In this document: in pieces, positions 24,900 through 35,700 of the stretch
Numbering within the stretch: position 1 is the first letter of the stretch
How the letters are laid out: every line of letters starts with the position of its first letter
Notes under the pieces: generated by a model
The model's database searches: none
What the model was told of the DNA's origin: nothing
The model's input: the letters and a program-made list of their open reading frames with translations, nothing else
From: Rallus limicola
Taxonomy: Eukaryota > Chordata > Aves > Gruiformes > Rallidae
Length of the DNA stretch: 64,000 nt
Assembly (NCBI GenBank): GCA_022605955.1
Contig: JAKCOZ010000018.1
Coordinates: forward strand, 876,001-940,000
Direction: 5' to 3'
Program-made: the position numbers and the translations under genes

Positions 24900-25560
24900 T
24901 CTTCCCCGGGGGGACCCCAGCACTCACCTTCTCTGCAGAGCCAGAAGGCGACAGGGCCTGGAAGGGACCTCCCCGCGCCACCCGGCCCCAGCCCCTTTTG
25001 GTGCGGGTCGCTGAGGACCTCCCCCTTCATCACACTGAAGACCGCCGGTCCCTCCTGGCACCCTGCTCCAGCAACGCCTTCCTTGCAGCGGGGGGGGGGG
25101 GGGCCCCGGAGCACCCCTCCGAACGCGAGCTCGCCCCCGCTGCAGTTGGCCGCCTCCGCCGCAAGAGTCCGCTGCGCCCCGCGCTGCGCCCGCGCTGCCC
25201 GGCCCCCCCTCTACCCCCCCGGCACTCCACCCCCCCAGCACCCGTCCGGCGGGCACCGAGACCCGCCGCGTCCCAGCAAGCACCAACCCCAAAACGAGGA
25301 GCTCTCAGCAGGTGCCAGACCACCCTCAGCCCAGCGCAGAGGGGCTGGTCGGGCTCAGATGGTCCCGGGAGGGACGCTCCCCCCGGGGAGGGATGCTCCC
25401 TCGGAGGGATGCCCCCCCAGCTCCCCTTGGAGGGATGCCCCCCTTGGAGGGATGCCCCCGCTCCCTCCCCACTGATGCTCTGGCCGCCCCCCCAGGATTC
25501 GCGCGCATCTCCAGGCAGCATCACAAGGGTTTATCCTACAGCCCCAGCTATAAAACCCTC
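24900..25560. promoter_or_regulatory. CpG-rich patch with no assigned gene
   Basis: CpG dinucleotides are dense from about 24.9 to 25.55 kb, especially 25120-25270 (gaacgcgagctcgcccccgc and similar). A G-run lies at 25090-25103. The composition suits a promoter island, but no recognisable first exon is seen on either strand. The long open frames here (to 226 codons) have the proline-, arginine- and glycine-rich composition expected by chance in such DNA. It could be an alternative start for a neighbouring gene or a lone island. Confidence 0.4.
25365..25461 (+). repeat. Degenerate minisatellite, core ggagggatgc
   Basis: Five imperfect copies of the core ggagggaygc separated by C-rich spacers (cggagggatgccccccc, ttggagggatgcccccc and similar), with a period of about 17-25 bases. 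The last two copies are nearly identical, consistent with slippage in CpG-rich DNA. Confidence 0.85.
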
Positions 25561-27139
25561 CCACACTCACCTGGGAGCCGCCTGCCTCTGCCGGGGTCGT
25601 GCAGGTACTCCCCGCTGCAGCGGCTCACACCCTAATTAGGAGGGAAATTAAAGGAGACGCAAGCAAGGGCAGAGTTAATGGGTGAGGTAACAGCCTTTAA
25701 AAGCTTTCCGAGGCAGCAGTGAGGTGTTGGGAAAGTTCCTGACTGAAAGCCCCTGTTTGCTGTGCTCCAGGAAGCCCTGGGTGGTAAGGAGGCCTGGTGT
25801 CGCTCTGCCTTGGTGAAAGGGTCATGGTTAAGGAGGGGAAGCAAGTTGTAAATGGAATAAACCGGAGCAAGCTCGGTGTTTGAATGGGGAGTGATGCTGT
25901 TGGGACAACCTGCACACACAGCCTCTGCTGCCCGAGAGCCCTGGTGTGTTGTATGCAGTCTGGGGGCACGGAGAGGAGTGCTGTGGGTGGGCAGCAGTGG
26001 AGCTCCCCAAATGTGGGCAAGGGGAGCCTGTAAAAGTGGTGTTTCGTGGTGTGGGAAAGAGCAATGAGGTGCAGAGGTAAGATACACCCTTGGTGTCTCC
26101 CTGAAGGACAAAGCTGGCAAAGGATTGTCACTCACTGCTAAGGTCTGCCTGGTTATTAGGAGTCTCAGGGGTATTTTTTCCCTGCTTCCCGAAAGATTAC
26201 ACCTATGCATCTGCTTGCCAGTAAATTACATGGAAGAAAGTCCTGAAGACCAGAGGTTGGATATTAGATCTTTCCAGAAAGGGCCGTATTGAAGAAGGGG
26301 TCACTGATGGCTCCTGGGCTGGAGGGATGAGAGCAAATATGGGGGAACTGGAGCCCCATCAGCTCCACCCATCACTGCTGAGTTCAGTTCCTTTCAGTCT
26401 GACAACCCAAAATACCTGAGCAAGGGTAAAGCCTTTTGCAGTGGTGAGGTGGGGCCTCCCCAGCTCTCCCACACTGCAGGAGATGGATCTAGGCCCCAGC
26501 ACACCATAACATGAATCAGACCTTTGTGAGTCCCCAGAGGCTGCAAACCAACTAGCTCTGGCAATAATTACCCCTTTTATCCTTCTCTTTATTAATATTT
26601 CGGTGGTTTTACTCTTTTCTTTGCAAACACAATGTGTCCATCAGCAGGAGCTGCCACAAAAGCTCCTGTTTCTCTGATTAAGGACTTTAGTCTTGAACCA
26701 AACCTGTCTTGAGCCTGATCTGAAATGACACAACCACAAAAGCCAGGTGATGACTTTGCTGAGTCACCCTGGATGGGTGACACCATCACAGCCAGTGTCC
26801 AGAGACAGGGTGTAGCCAGTCAGTGCAGATCTCATGATCGATGTGAGGGGGTTTCTTCCTCACCCTTGGGTGAGGTGACCACCTGGATTATCCCAACCCA
26901 CAGCCATCATTGAAAGAGGTGTCCCTGGAAGGGGGTTAGCTCTTCGAGTGGTGCTTGCTAATTGGGGATGTAGAAATGAAAAGCTAAGCCCTGTGTTGGC
27001 ACGCAGAGGGGATGTGGCTGTGATTTTCAATGGCAGTGACAGGCCTTATTTCCTCTAACACAGGCCTGGGAAGGCTGATCATGTGCCACCACCTCTGGGA
27101 AACAAATAGGAAACATCAAACCAGAAAACACCCTCAAAG

Positions 27140-28461
27140 AAGTAACATAAATTATGTTTATTGTACAGACTGACATTTTCCAGCAAGTCCAACCACTACT
27201 TCTCCTTAAAGTGAAAAAAGAGAATGGAAGTAAGTGAGAAGAAGGATGCTGGAGCTTCTGCCATGTGAGAAGTACCTCTAGCACCCAGACCCCACTTCTT
27301 GTCCAACAGCACAGAGGAATCTGGGCTGGGAGCGTGGCTTAGGATGGACACAGACTTGGCTTTTCTGTGCTGGGATGGGGAGAGGAGAGGCAGGAGCTGG
27401 GACTATAAATCCTTGAGGGTGATCCCAGAGACTGCACTCCTTCCCCAGGAACTGTCCTCTAAGCCCATGCACTGAAGACAGGCTTCGATGTCCAGCTTCC
27501 ACTGAGCGAGGAGACACTGAGATCAATTCCTTGTCCAAAGCCATGCCAGGCACCTTCAGCAGCAGAGAGATACCCAGGGCTAAGCAGGTCACCACAGTCC
27601 ACTGCCACCAGGAGCCTTGCAAGGCCAAGGACAGTCGCATCCCCTCCACCTGCTCCCTCTGTGTCACCTCAACAAGCTTCCGCCCAGGGTGGCCAAGCCA
27701 CATCAACATCCATCCCAACACTGCTGGCCACACGACCCAGCCATTGCTCCTTCCTCAGCTGGGAGGTGCCCTGCTGCTTCCAACGCTGAAACCACCTGAG
27801 TGCCCAGGTCCCTGAGCAGAGCATCCCTTGGCACAGGGACAGCAGGCAGCAATGGTGACAAGGAAGATGAGCAAGGCAGAGAGGACCTCAGGTCTCCCCA
27901 TCGTGCACAGAGATGCTACGTGCTCTGCCCAGAGATCCACGCGTTTCTCCACTGGTGCTGATACCTCGAGATGTTTGGCCAGCTCCAGGAGTTGCTGATG
28001 TGCCATTATCACGTCTCTCAACCCTCCAGCTGCAGGACTGGACACATTGTCCTCTGCCACTGGCCCCACCACTGGAACATCACCATGGGTTCAGGGGTTG
28101 CCTCCTCTCCTGCAGCTGTTTGCCACGACAGGCTGAGCCCAGAGCCAGGGCTGGCAGGAGGGAGGAACTGTGTTCCAGCCCTCCAAGGGAGAAAAAGGGC
28201 CCGTGGCACAGAGGGAAAGAGGGGCCGGGGGCTTTCCTGTGCCATATAAATGGCATAACAAGGACACTGTGCATCTGGAGACACCTTTAATCTGGAAAGC
28301 AACTCCAGATGATGTAACTTCCAACTCCTGCCAAGAGGACAAGCATAGGCCCAGAGCTCCCCAGCCAGGGCAGGGACTGAGGCAGCTCTCCTGGGCGCTC
28401 CCAGACAGCGTGGGACAGGTAAAACCAGGGCAAGAAAAACCAGAAGATATGCTAATGCCAT
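27140..28461 (-). other. Uncharacterised minus-strand locus with open frames and a polyadenylation signal
   Basis: I do not recognise this. The minus strand opens at 28461 with a 147-codon frame whose first 21 residues look like a signal peptide (MALAYLLVFLALVLPVPRCL). A second frame, 28072-27755, has a helical stretch (AHQQLLELAKHLEV) and a hydrophobic segment (VLSALLIFLVTIAACC). A third, 27733-27278, has another (WWQWTVVTCLALGISLLL). AATAAA follows at 27162-27157. The frames differ, so a protein would need splicing, and I could not join them convincingly. It may be a bird-specific small gene, a decayed gene, or simply the 3' UTR of SMIM33, which lies upstream on the same strand. Confidence 0.25.
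27157..27162 (-). terminator. Candidate polyadenylation signal AATAAA
   Basis: The hexamer reads tttatt on the + strand. It could end a transcript from the unassigned locus at 27.1-28.5 kb, or a long (about 1.6 kb) SMIM33 3' UTR. I saw no closer AATAAA in the 280 bases after the SMIM33 stop. Confidence 0.4.
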
Positions 28462-28737
28462 CCCACGTCAGCTGAGCCAGCCCCAGAGCCAGGGCTGGGG
28501 ACCCAGGTCTTTCTTGGGGACAGTCGTCTCCTTGGGCTGGACTTTTGGGGGCTGATGACGGGTCACCTCAGGGACACAACCATGTATCTGAGCCTACCTG
28601 GGGGGAGACACAATCCTGGGGAGCTAAAACCTCCGTGTGCAGGAACTGGTGAGTCCCGGGCTAGGCGATCATCCCAGTTGTGATTTATCCAGCAGGACAT
28701 GGTCCCCTGAGTCCCGCCCAGGTGGCCCACAGCCTTG

Positions 28738-29160
28738 TCACAGGTAGGTGATCTCGATGACGTTGGGCTCAGCGCTCCCGCCGGGAAGGTGATGCTTGCA
28801 GGAGCACTGGCAGCTCACGCCGGCTGCATCCCCACCGCCCGGGTCCCGCTGGTACGGCTGGGCAGGCGGTTTCTTCTGGGAGCCCAGCTTCTTCCAGTCC
28901 GTGAGGTGCACCCCATCGTCCAGGTCCTGCGGCATGGGCTCGTGGTAAAGGGTGATCTGGACGGTGCGGAGGTGGGGGCCATAGTGCACCACGATGATGA
29001 TGAAGACGGCCAAGAGGACGAAGATGACGACGATCACGGAAATCATGGGCAGGGCGTCGGATTTCTTCGTCACGCTCCTGACAATGGAGATGGGAGTGAA
29101 GGCGGGAGCATCCTGGGGCTCGGGCTGTCTCAGCTGGCTGCTGGGTGCAGAGGCATTCAT
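28738..29160 (-). CDS. SMIM33: SMIM33 (small integral membrane protein 33)
   Basis: A 140-residue protein of unknown function (human 132). It has a short extracellular or lumenal N-terminus starting MNASAPSS and one membrane segment at residues 39-58 (MISVIVVIFVLLAVFIIIVV). HYGP, the block around DDGVHLTDWKKLG, and the end VIEITYL follow. These align with human SMIM33: VIVAVFVLLAV, then HFGP, the counterpart around DGGIYLIHWRVLG, and the end IDEVTCL. The N-terminal 38 residues align poorly. A good acceptor (ctctgtcccag) ends at 29177 on the minus strand, 16 bases before the ATG. So the whole coding region probably sits in a second exon after a noncoding first exon. The tail has a Cys cluster (CQCSCKHH) that could be palmitoylated; that is inference. 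It is transcribed away from ECSCR. Confidence 0.88.
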   Translation of the reverse strand: MNASAPSSQLRQPEPQDAPAFTPISIVRSVTKKSDALPMISVIVVIFVLLAVFIIIVVHYGPHLRTVQITLYHEPMPQDLDDGVHLTDWKKLGSQKKPPAQPYQRDPGGGDAAGVSCQCSCKHHLPGGSAEPNVIEITYL

Positions 29161-29176
29161 GGTTGGGCAGGCTGAC

Positions 29177-32100
29177 CTGGGACAGAGGAATGGGGAGTGG
29201 AAAGGGGTGACCACTGAGCAGGGGCCATCTGATGTCCCCACCTCCTGCCTCGGGAGCTGCCAGCTTCTGCCTGCACGCAGCTGCCAGGGAATGGGATCAC
29301 CCCGTAAGTGCTCCCTCCCCCACGCTTGAGGGACAGGATAAATCGTGGTGGTTCCAGCTGGGGTTGTAGGGACAGTGCCTGGACACATTCAGCCAGGTAA
29401 GCGATGTCCTGCATCCCCTTGTCCCAGACACCATCAGCATGGGTGTCTTCCCTCCCTGGAGAGGAGCCCACCACCCTCCTCTCTTTGCCTCCAGCTCCGT
29501 GGTGCTAATCCAACCCGCCCAAGGACCTCCCCAGGAGACCCAACCCCACCTAAACACGCTGCAAGGCAAAATCCCATGGGAGCCAGCACGCGTGTGTGCA
29601 GGGGTCAGCGGGGAGCAGAGGGAGGAAGGGAGGGAGGGAGGGAGGGAAAGCCCTCCCTAACCCCAGGGGTACCTGGGTGTCCCTGCTGCGCGGGAATCAT
29701 CATCACCAGCAGCAAGGCTGAGCAGCCGAAGGCAGGACCAGCAGAAAACCCCCGGTGACAGCTCCTCGGTGTGGGTGCAGCCAGACTCACCTCGTAGGCT
29801 GCCACGTCACGCCTCGGCCCCACACCCCCCGGGATTTCCCAGGGCAGAGGAGGAAGCGCCTGCTCATCCCACGGGCAGGAGAGGTGCACCCTTACCTCAC
29901 CCGGTGCCACATCAGCGCTGCCACCACCCCCTCCCTCACCGTCACGCACCCTCACAGGAAAAAACCCTCCTCTCGCTCGGCACAAGCAAGACAAGCACCC
30001 TTTTGTTCAGGGAGAAGGCACCTACCTCCCTTCAGCTGCACACCACTCGCCTGCAGGAACCCTCCCTCCTTCCACCAGCTTCCATCACAACTCAGCCCCA
30101 TTAAGAAACTGGTGTATAAAGATCACCATTCTGCCTGTGAGCTCTTTGTGCAGCCTGGCAGAGCGTGGCCACGAAATGGCCCAGCTGGGAAGAACCTTGT
30201 CCTGAGCAGCAATGCAGCCCCAGGGGTGATTTTCTCTGCCGGGGTCCCACTGCGGCAGGACCACCCATCAGCTCTGCCACAGCCATGGTGGAGCTCTGGA
30301 CCCTGGGATGTGCTCAGGGTCCCAGGCAGGAGCCAGTGCCAGGTTAGTGCTGGCACATCTCTCCCCTGGCACAGGATGCCCTCGCATCCAGCAGTGTTTA
30401 CCCTTGCACGCAGGCAGGTACCATCACCCTGGTCCTGAGGATGCCGTGAGGTCAGACCCTCTGCCACCCGGGTGACCCCAAGAACATCTCAGAGCAGAAA
30501 AAAATGGATCCTCCAGAGCTTTAGGCCACTATGGAACATGTCTCCCCTTCTTCCCGGCCCCAAATAACACTGCTCTTACCTGGAAGCTCTCAGTAGAAAA
30601 GCTGGGGTGAATATTTGGGCTCTGTCTTCCCTGCACATGGGGAGGATGGGATGGGAAATGCCTCTTCCTCCATGCAGCCGAGTGTCCAGTTGATGTGGCT
30701 GCACGTTGGAGCTGCTGGGAATTTGCACTCATCTCAGGATTCAGTAAAACCTTAATCTACAGCGTAATCTCCCAGCGCCACATCTGTGCAAGGGAGAGAA
30801 AAGTGATGGGGGAGGCTGCAGCAGAGGTTTGTAGAAGCCAAGGCCACTGTTTGGTGCTGGCTGCTTTCAGCCTGACCCTTGCTTGGGGTTTTGGAGGTGT
30901 TTGAAGAGACCCACCGACACATAAGGCATGTGCAGTGCATGGGAGAGTTCTCCCTCTGTTCCTGCTTCTGTCTTCTGGCCATGGAAAGCAAGGATCTTGC
31001 TGGCAGCAGAAGACATCTCCTTGGTGCGCTCCGTGCAGTGAAGGAGCCACTCTGTCCCAGCTCAGCCAGGGCTCTGCAGCTTTCCAGGGGGCTGCAGGAG
31101 GGGACAGACCAGCCCCTCGAGCCTTCACACAGGGAAGAGGCTGCGTCCAGAGCCTGGGCTGGATCAAGAAGGACAGGGACCTACTTGGAAGGGTCCAGCG
31201 CAGGACCACTGAGATGATGGTGTGGAACATATTCCTTCTGAGGACAGGCTGAGGGAGCTGAGGCTCTTTAGCCTGGAGGAGACTGAGGGGTGACCTTATT
31301 AATGTCTATAAATATGCAAAGGGTGAGTGTCAGGAGGATGGAGCCAGGCTCTTCTCAGTGTTGGCAGTGATAGGACAAGGGCCAATGGGTGCAACCTGGA
31401 GCACAGGAGGTTCCTTCTGAACATGAGGAGACGCTTTCACTGTGAGGGTGGCAGAGCCATGGGACAGGCTGTCCAGAGAGGTTGGGGAGTCTCCTCTGGA
31501 GACATTCAAACCTGCCTGGACGTGTTCCTGTGTGATTTAGTCTGGGTGACCCTGCTCTAGCAGGGGATTGGACTAGATGATCTTCAGAGATCCCTTCCAA
31601 CCCCCATCATTCTGTGACTCTGCGATCACAAGGTCTCTTCCAGGGCCCCAGTGAGGTCCCACAGGTGCACGCCACTGCTGCACAGCGTGACAGAGCTGGC
31701 AGCTCAGTGTCCAGCACATGGATCGGGGCAGGTTCCCAGAGACAGGGTTGTGACAATGATACAATGCTGTGGATTTACATCCTGAGAACCAGCACAGACC
31801 CTCTGAGACAGGCAGACATGGGAGCCCATCCTACATGAGGACACAAAGACCTTTCCTCCCACCTTCCCAAACACCCACTCACATCCAGCATGGTCACTTA
31901 CTACCTCTGAAGTTCAAACTCCCACACAGACAAGTGCAGCATGATGTCATGGACATGAAACTGAACACACCAAACTCCTTGGGCTGGATAGGGGACAGGA
32001 CCAGCCCCATTTTCCAGTTCGTCTCCTCATCAGGGACCTGGGTTGAAGGTCAGTCAAAGCCTGCCGTGTGCTGCGTGTTCTGTGGGGAAGGAGGATGCTG

Positions 32101-32712
32101 CTGCCTGAAAACCAGCATCCCAGAACCAGCATGCCCAAGCCAGCATGACCCAGTGCCCAGGCTCACTGGAGCTGCTTAAGGAAGCATGGAGCAGCACCGG
32201 CTGCTGAGTTACCCTGGTCCCACCTGGATATTTCCAAATCCTTCCTGGAGATGTTCAGAAATCTCCTTTCACTTGGGAAGGGAGGTCCAGCTCCTTGCTC
32301 AGCATGGACCAATGCAGCCCCCATGGCTGATGGGGAGCGGGTTCGGATGCAAACACCCTCACCACAAACACAGCACCTCCCAAGTAAAGCCAAGCACCAT
32401 GAAGAAACCCACCGTGGCCCAAAGCAGGGCAGGCCCACTGTGCCACCGCTCTCCCCGGCTCCGAGAGCCCAATCCTCCAACGAACCGATGGCAAGGTTTC
32501 CTTTGCCGTCGGTAAGCGATGTCTCACATCCTCTCCGACCATAATGGGCTAAAAAACAGAGTTCCCCTGTGGATTCAGCCCATTTCCTTCTATTCTTTAA
32601 CAGGAAGCTCTGTGAGAGTCAGCCCAGGCAGGCAAATCGCTCCTCACCCTCCTGTCCCTCCCGGGATGGACAGAGCCTTCGCGGGGCTGTCGAGCCACAA
32701 GCCACAGAGAAG
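29177..32712. other. Space between divergent SMIM33 and ECSCR, both promoters
   Basis: About 3.5 kb. It should contain the SMIM33 first exon and promoter on the left and the ECSCR 5' UTR and promoter on the right. Seen in it are a (ggga) run at 29629-29648 and one CR1 at 31.17-31.63 kb. A pyrimidine tract ending ttctattctttaacag at 32601 could be an acceptor for the exon carrying the ECSCR start codon. No other gene was recognised. Confidence 0.5.
31170..31625 (+). mobile_element. CR1 retrotransposon 3' fragment
   Basis: Plus orientation and about 0.45 kb long. It contains gaggacaggctgagggagct, ttagcctggaggagactgag, atgaggagacgctttcactg and the 3' end ttccaacccccatcattctg. This is the CR1 3' region with its usual text in order, lying between the SMIM33 and ECSCR promoters. 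Confidence 0.9.
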
Positions 32713-35700
32713 ATGCTGCCTCCGTCTGTCCATCCGCTCCTCTGGCTGCTGGGCTGCGTGCTGTTCCAAGGTAAGCCTCACAGCCCAGGGAGGGGGAAAC
32801 GGAGCCGGGCAGGGGGATGTGGGGAGCCCCACTTCACAGGGGGGCAGCACAGGGAACCAGCCAGATGTTCAGACACATAGTAGCTGCCATCAGAAAGCTC
32901 AGCCTTTAAATTCAGGGGCGGCAGGGGTCAGGTTGCTGGGAAAAATGCGGCTGTACCAGGTTTATGGGGTTTATTTGATGGTGCTGGAAGGAAAGAACCT
33001 GTTTCCTGGTTAAGAGGAGGAGTATTTCTGCTGAGGGTTGCGATGCTGAAGCGTTTTGGACTTGTCAAGTAAGTGTAAAGGTTGAATACTTGAATGTACA
33101 GGACATAGTTTTGCTCAAAGGTGATTTTTCCTTGGCTGCTTTTAGCTTTTCCTCTCATCACTATAAATACAAAGACCATGTGCAGGGCTTGTACAGACTG
33201 TGCCTCGTCCTCCTTGCAGTAATCCCGCTCCTCAGTGGTAATTCTGCTCTAACCTCCCTCTCCCACGTGAGCCTGGGATGAAGGAGCCAGTTTCCTGCCC
33301 TGAAGGGTGACAGGTTGTTTTTTCCTGCATCATCAGGCACCTTTCGTGTTGCTGACAGCTGCAGAGCTGGGAGCTGAAAAGCAGTCAGAGGAATACAGAG
33401 TGCAGCTTCACCCCTGATTCCAACAGACAACCCACCTAAAAATAATGTGGCTCCAATCCAGAGGTTTTATCGTTAAGCCACAGAGTTGCCCACAGGTGAC
33501 AGCCACTGTGCTGGTGATTTTTAAAAGGCAGAGCATCTAGGAACCGGTTCAGCTGGGAGCTGCCTGAGCCTGGGAAATAAGAACACACAGCTTGGGAAAT
33601 TTCTGTCATGGTTAGGGGTGACACTGCTGGCTGTGGCAGAGGGGTCCCTCAGTGCCTGGTGCCAGGCAAAGGGCTTTGAGGCCCCATGGCTGTACTGATG
33701 CCTGCCCAAATGCCAGCTGTGTCTTAACATTGCTCAGTGTGGTTTGCACGGGACAGGAATGGCCTCAGACACTGTCAGCCCCTTCTCTGCCTCAGATGCA
33801 TCACTGAGATCCAGCCCCCAGCGTGGTGCAGGGCTGTCACCTGCACCGTTCCCAGGAGACTTACCTCCTAGCTTGGCCCCGGGATAGAAGGGCCATGCTC
33901 TGTCCTTCTGTCCCAAACACATCACTTTGTCCTCTGCAGTCTGCTTAAAGTCACAGGACAGGGACAGTTCAGCGGGGCCATGATGTGCCTACAGATGTGG
34001 TCACGGTGGTGCTGGTGGTCCCTGTCCATCACCTCCTGCTGCAGCTGCACCTCTCTGGCTGTGATGTAAATAACTGGTCGTGTATCCCATCTCATCAGTC
34101 CCATGGTTCTGAAGTGACTTTACAGCAAAGCCACTGAGGTGGTGTAGTACTTGGGTGGGGGAAGGTTCTTCACAAGACACAACAGCTTGAGGTCTCCCTG
34201 CACCTGAGGAGGAGGAAATAACATAACAGGAGAGAGGGAATTTGCTTTGGCTGGAAATGGATAAGAATTTATTTTACTTTGTAATGGTTTGCTAATTTAT
34301 TTATGAATTTATTATTTCTTAATTCAAACTTCTACACCCTCACATTATTTCTGAGGGAAGGCTCACATACTGCTGTTTTGAAATTGCTAAAGTGGGAAGG
34401 ATTGGAATACTTCCAACCTGGTTTTTCCTCCCCCAGAAACACTTAACAGAAAATTTGTCCAAACAAACCTCTTCCCATGAGCAGTTTCCATTACAATGGG
34501 CAGGCATTTTCCAGACAAAGGATTTCCACTGAAAAATTCCTCCTCAGACCTAATGAGAACCCAGCAGGACTTTCCCACTGTTGTTGCTCCAGCCCATGTT
34601 CTCCTTAGCTGTGCCACAGCCAGTGGATGGATAATAGCAGAAGTGTGGCAGATTGGAAACATATGTCCCCATATGAATGTTTGGGAGAGTCAAAACCATG
34701 GGGTGCAGGTTGGGGACAGGCACTGAGCTACCAGGAGTCCTTCCAGGCACAGAACTTGCATCCTTAAACCAGGGCATCCAGCATCCTAAAACTGATTCCT
34801 TGGCTGATGGAGAGGCCAGCACAACCCTGACCTGGAGAAGGAAGAGAAAGGAGGAGGTGTTTAGGAGAAATGTTTATTCACAAAACAAACTGCTCCCTTC
34901 TAGCAACATGAAACCCTGCAGATGACTCTGCAAATCTGACCAAAGTGGCCAGAGACAGTTTCCAGGAATTATGTCCCCATTACAATAGGTGAGTCAACAA
35001 CAGGTGTCCTTGGAGGGGACGGTGCTGGTAACACAAGAATGCTGCTGCTGGCAAAATCAAGACATAGGCATCAGCCCAAGGCTGGAAAAGTGAGATGTGT
35101 GTCTTGCATAACAGCAGCAAAAGGCACCACTGATGAGCCTTGGCTTGGAGGTCTCATTGCTCCACTGCCCAGAGGAGCAGGTTGAGCACAGCCCAACCAC
35201 AACGAAGAAGAACCTCCCCTTTGGTCTTTTTTGTAGACTCATGGGCTGGGGTGAGCTGGGTTTACCATTCAGCTGAATCATCCCAGCACAGCAGAAAGGA
35301 ACAAAGTCCCATCTGGTGTCTCTGGCTGCAGTGGTGTTTGGAGACACGAAAGTTTCAAAGAGACTTTGCCCCTAAAGCCAGTAGCTGGTGGAACTTCCTT
35401 CAAACCAGGTGAAACACCAGGGATGCAGTTAAACAGCACTCACTACCTGACCAGCCCTTGGATTTCACAGATTAGGGAGAGTCTTCTCACCCCTTGCTGG
35501 TGAGGAACCACTACCTTGGGATCCAGTTCCCTGACATCAAGGTTTTGTTGGTCTGGGGGCACAGAAATGGGAGAGGGACATCACAGTACAGGGGCAAAGC
35601 ATGTGGCTTGGACCTCCTCCCCAGAGGAGACACTGGGGACAGCCATCCCTGGTTCAGGGTGAGAGAGGGGATGCGAGGTGGGTCTCCCTCACCTTTCCTA

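Larger units (their letters stand above)
20885..28737. other. Gene-poor interval between PCDH12 and SMIM33
   Basis: About 7.9 kb holding no recognised gene. The left end should be the PCDH12 5' UTR and promoter (CpG-rich around 20.9-21.2 kb). Other contents, listed separately, are a short CR1 at 22.3 kb, a C-run at 22573-22586, the CpG-rich patch and minisatellite at 24.9-25.5 kb, and the minus-strand open frames at 27.1-28.5 kb. On the human map as I recall it, RNF14 would follow PCDH12 and STING1 would flank SMIM33. I see neither. Confidence 0.6.

Noticed and set aside
24795..25475. A 226-codon + strand open frame
   Set aside because: It is produced by the CpG-rich patch and the ggagggatgc repeat. 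Low-complexity Pro-rich sequence with long frames on both strands argues against coding.
20885..28737. A possible STING1 or RNF14 gene, expected from human gene order
   Set aside because: I looked for recognisable STING ligand-binding or RNF14 RWD/RING-type segments on both strands and found none. Absence by eye is not proof; a tBLASTn search with chicken STING1 and RNF14 would settle it.
32666..32770. An earlier ATG at 32666 as the ECSCR start
   Set aside because: It is out of frame with the signal peptide and the downstream exons. ATG 32713 gives a proper signal peptide and correct phase.
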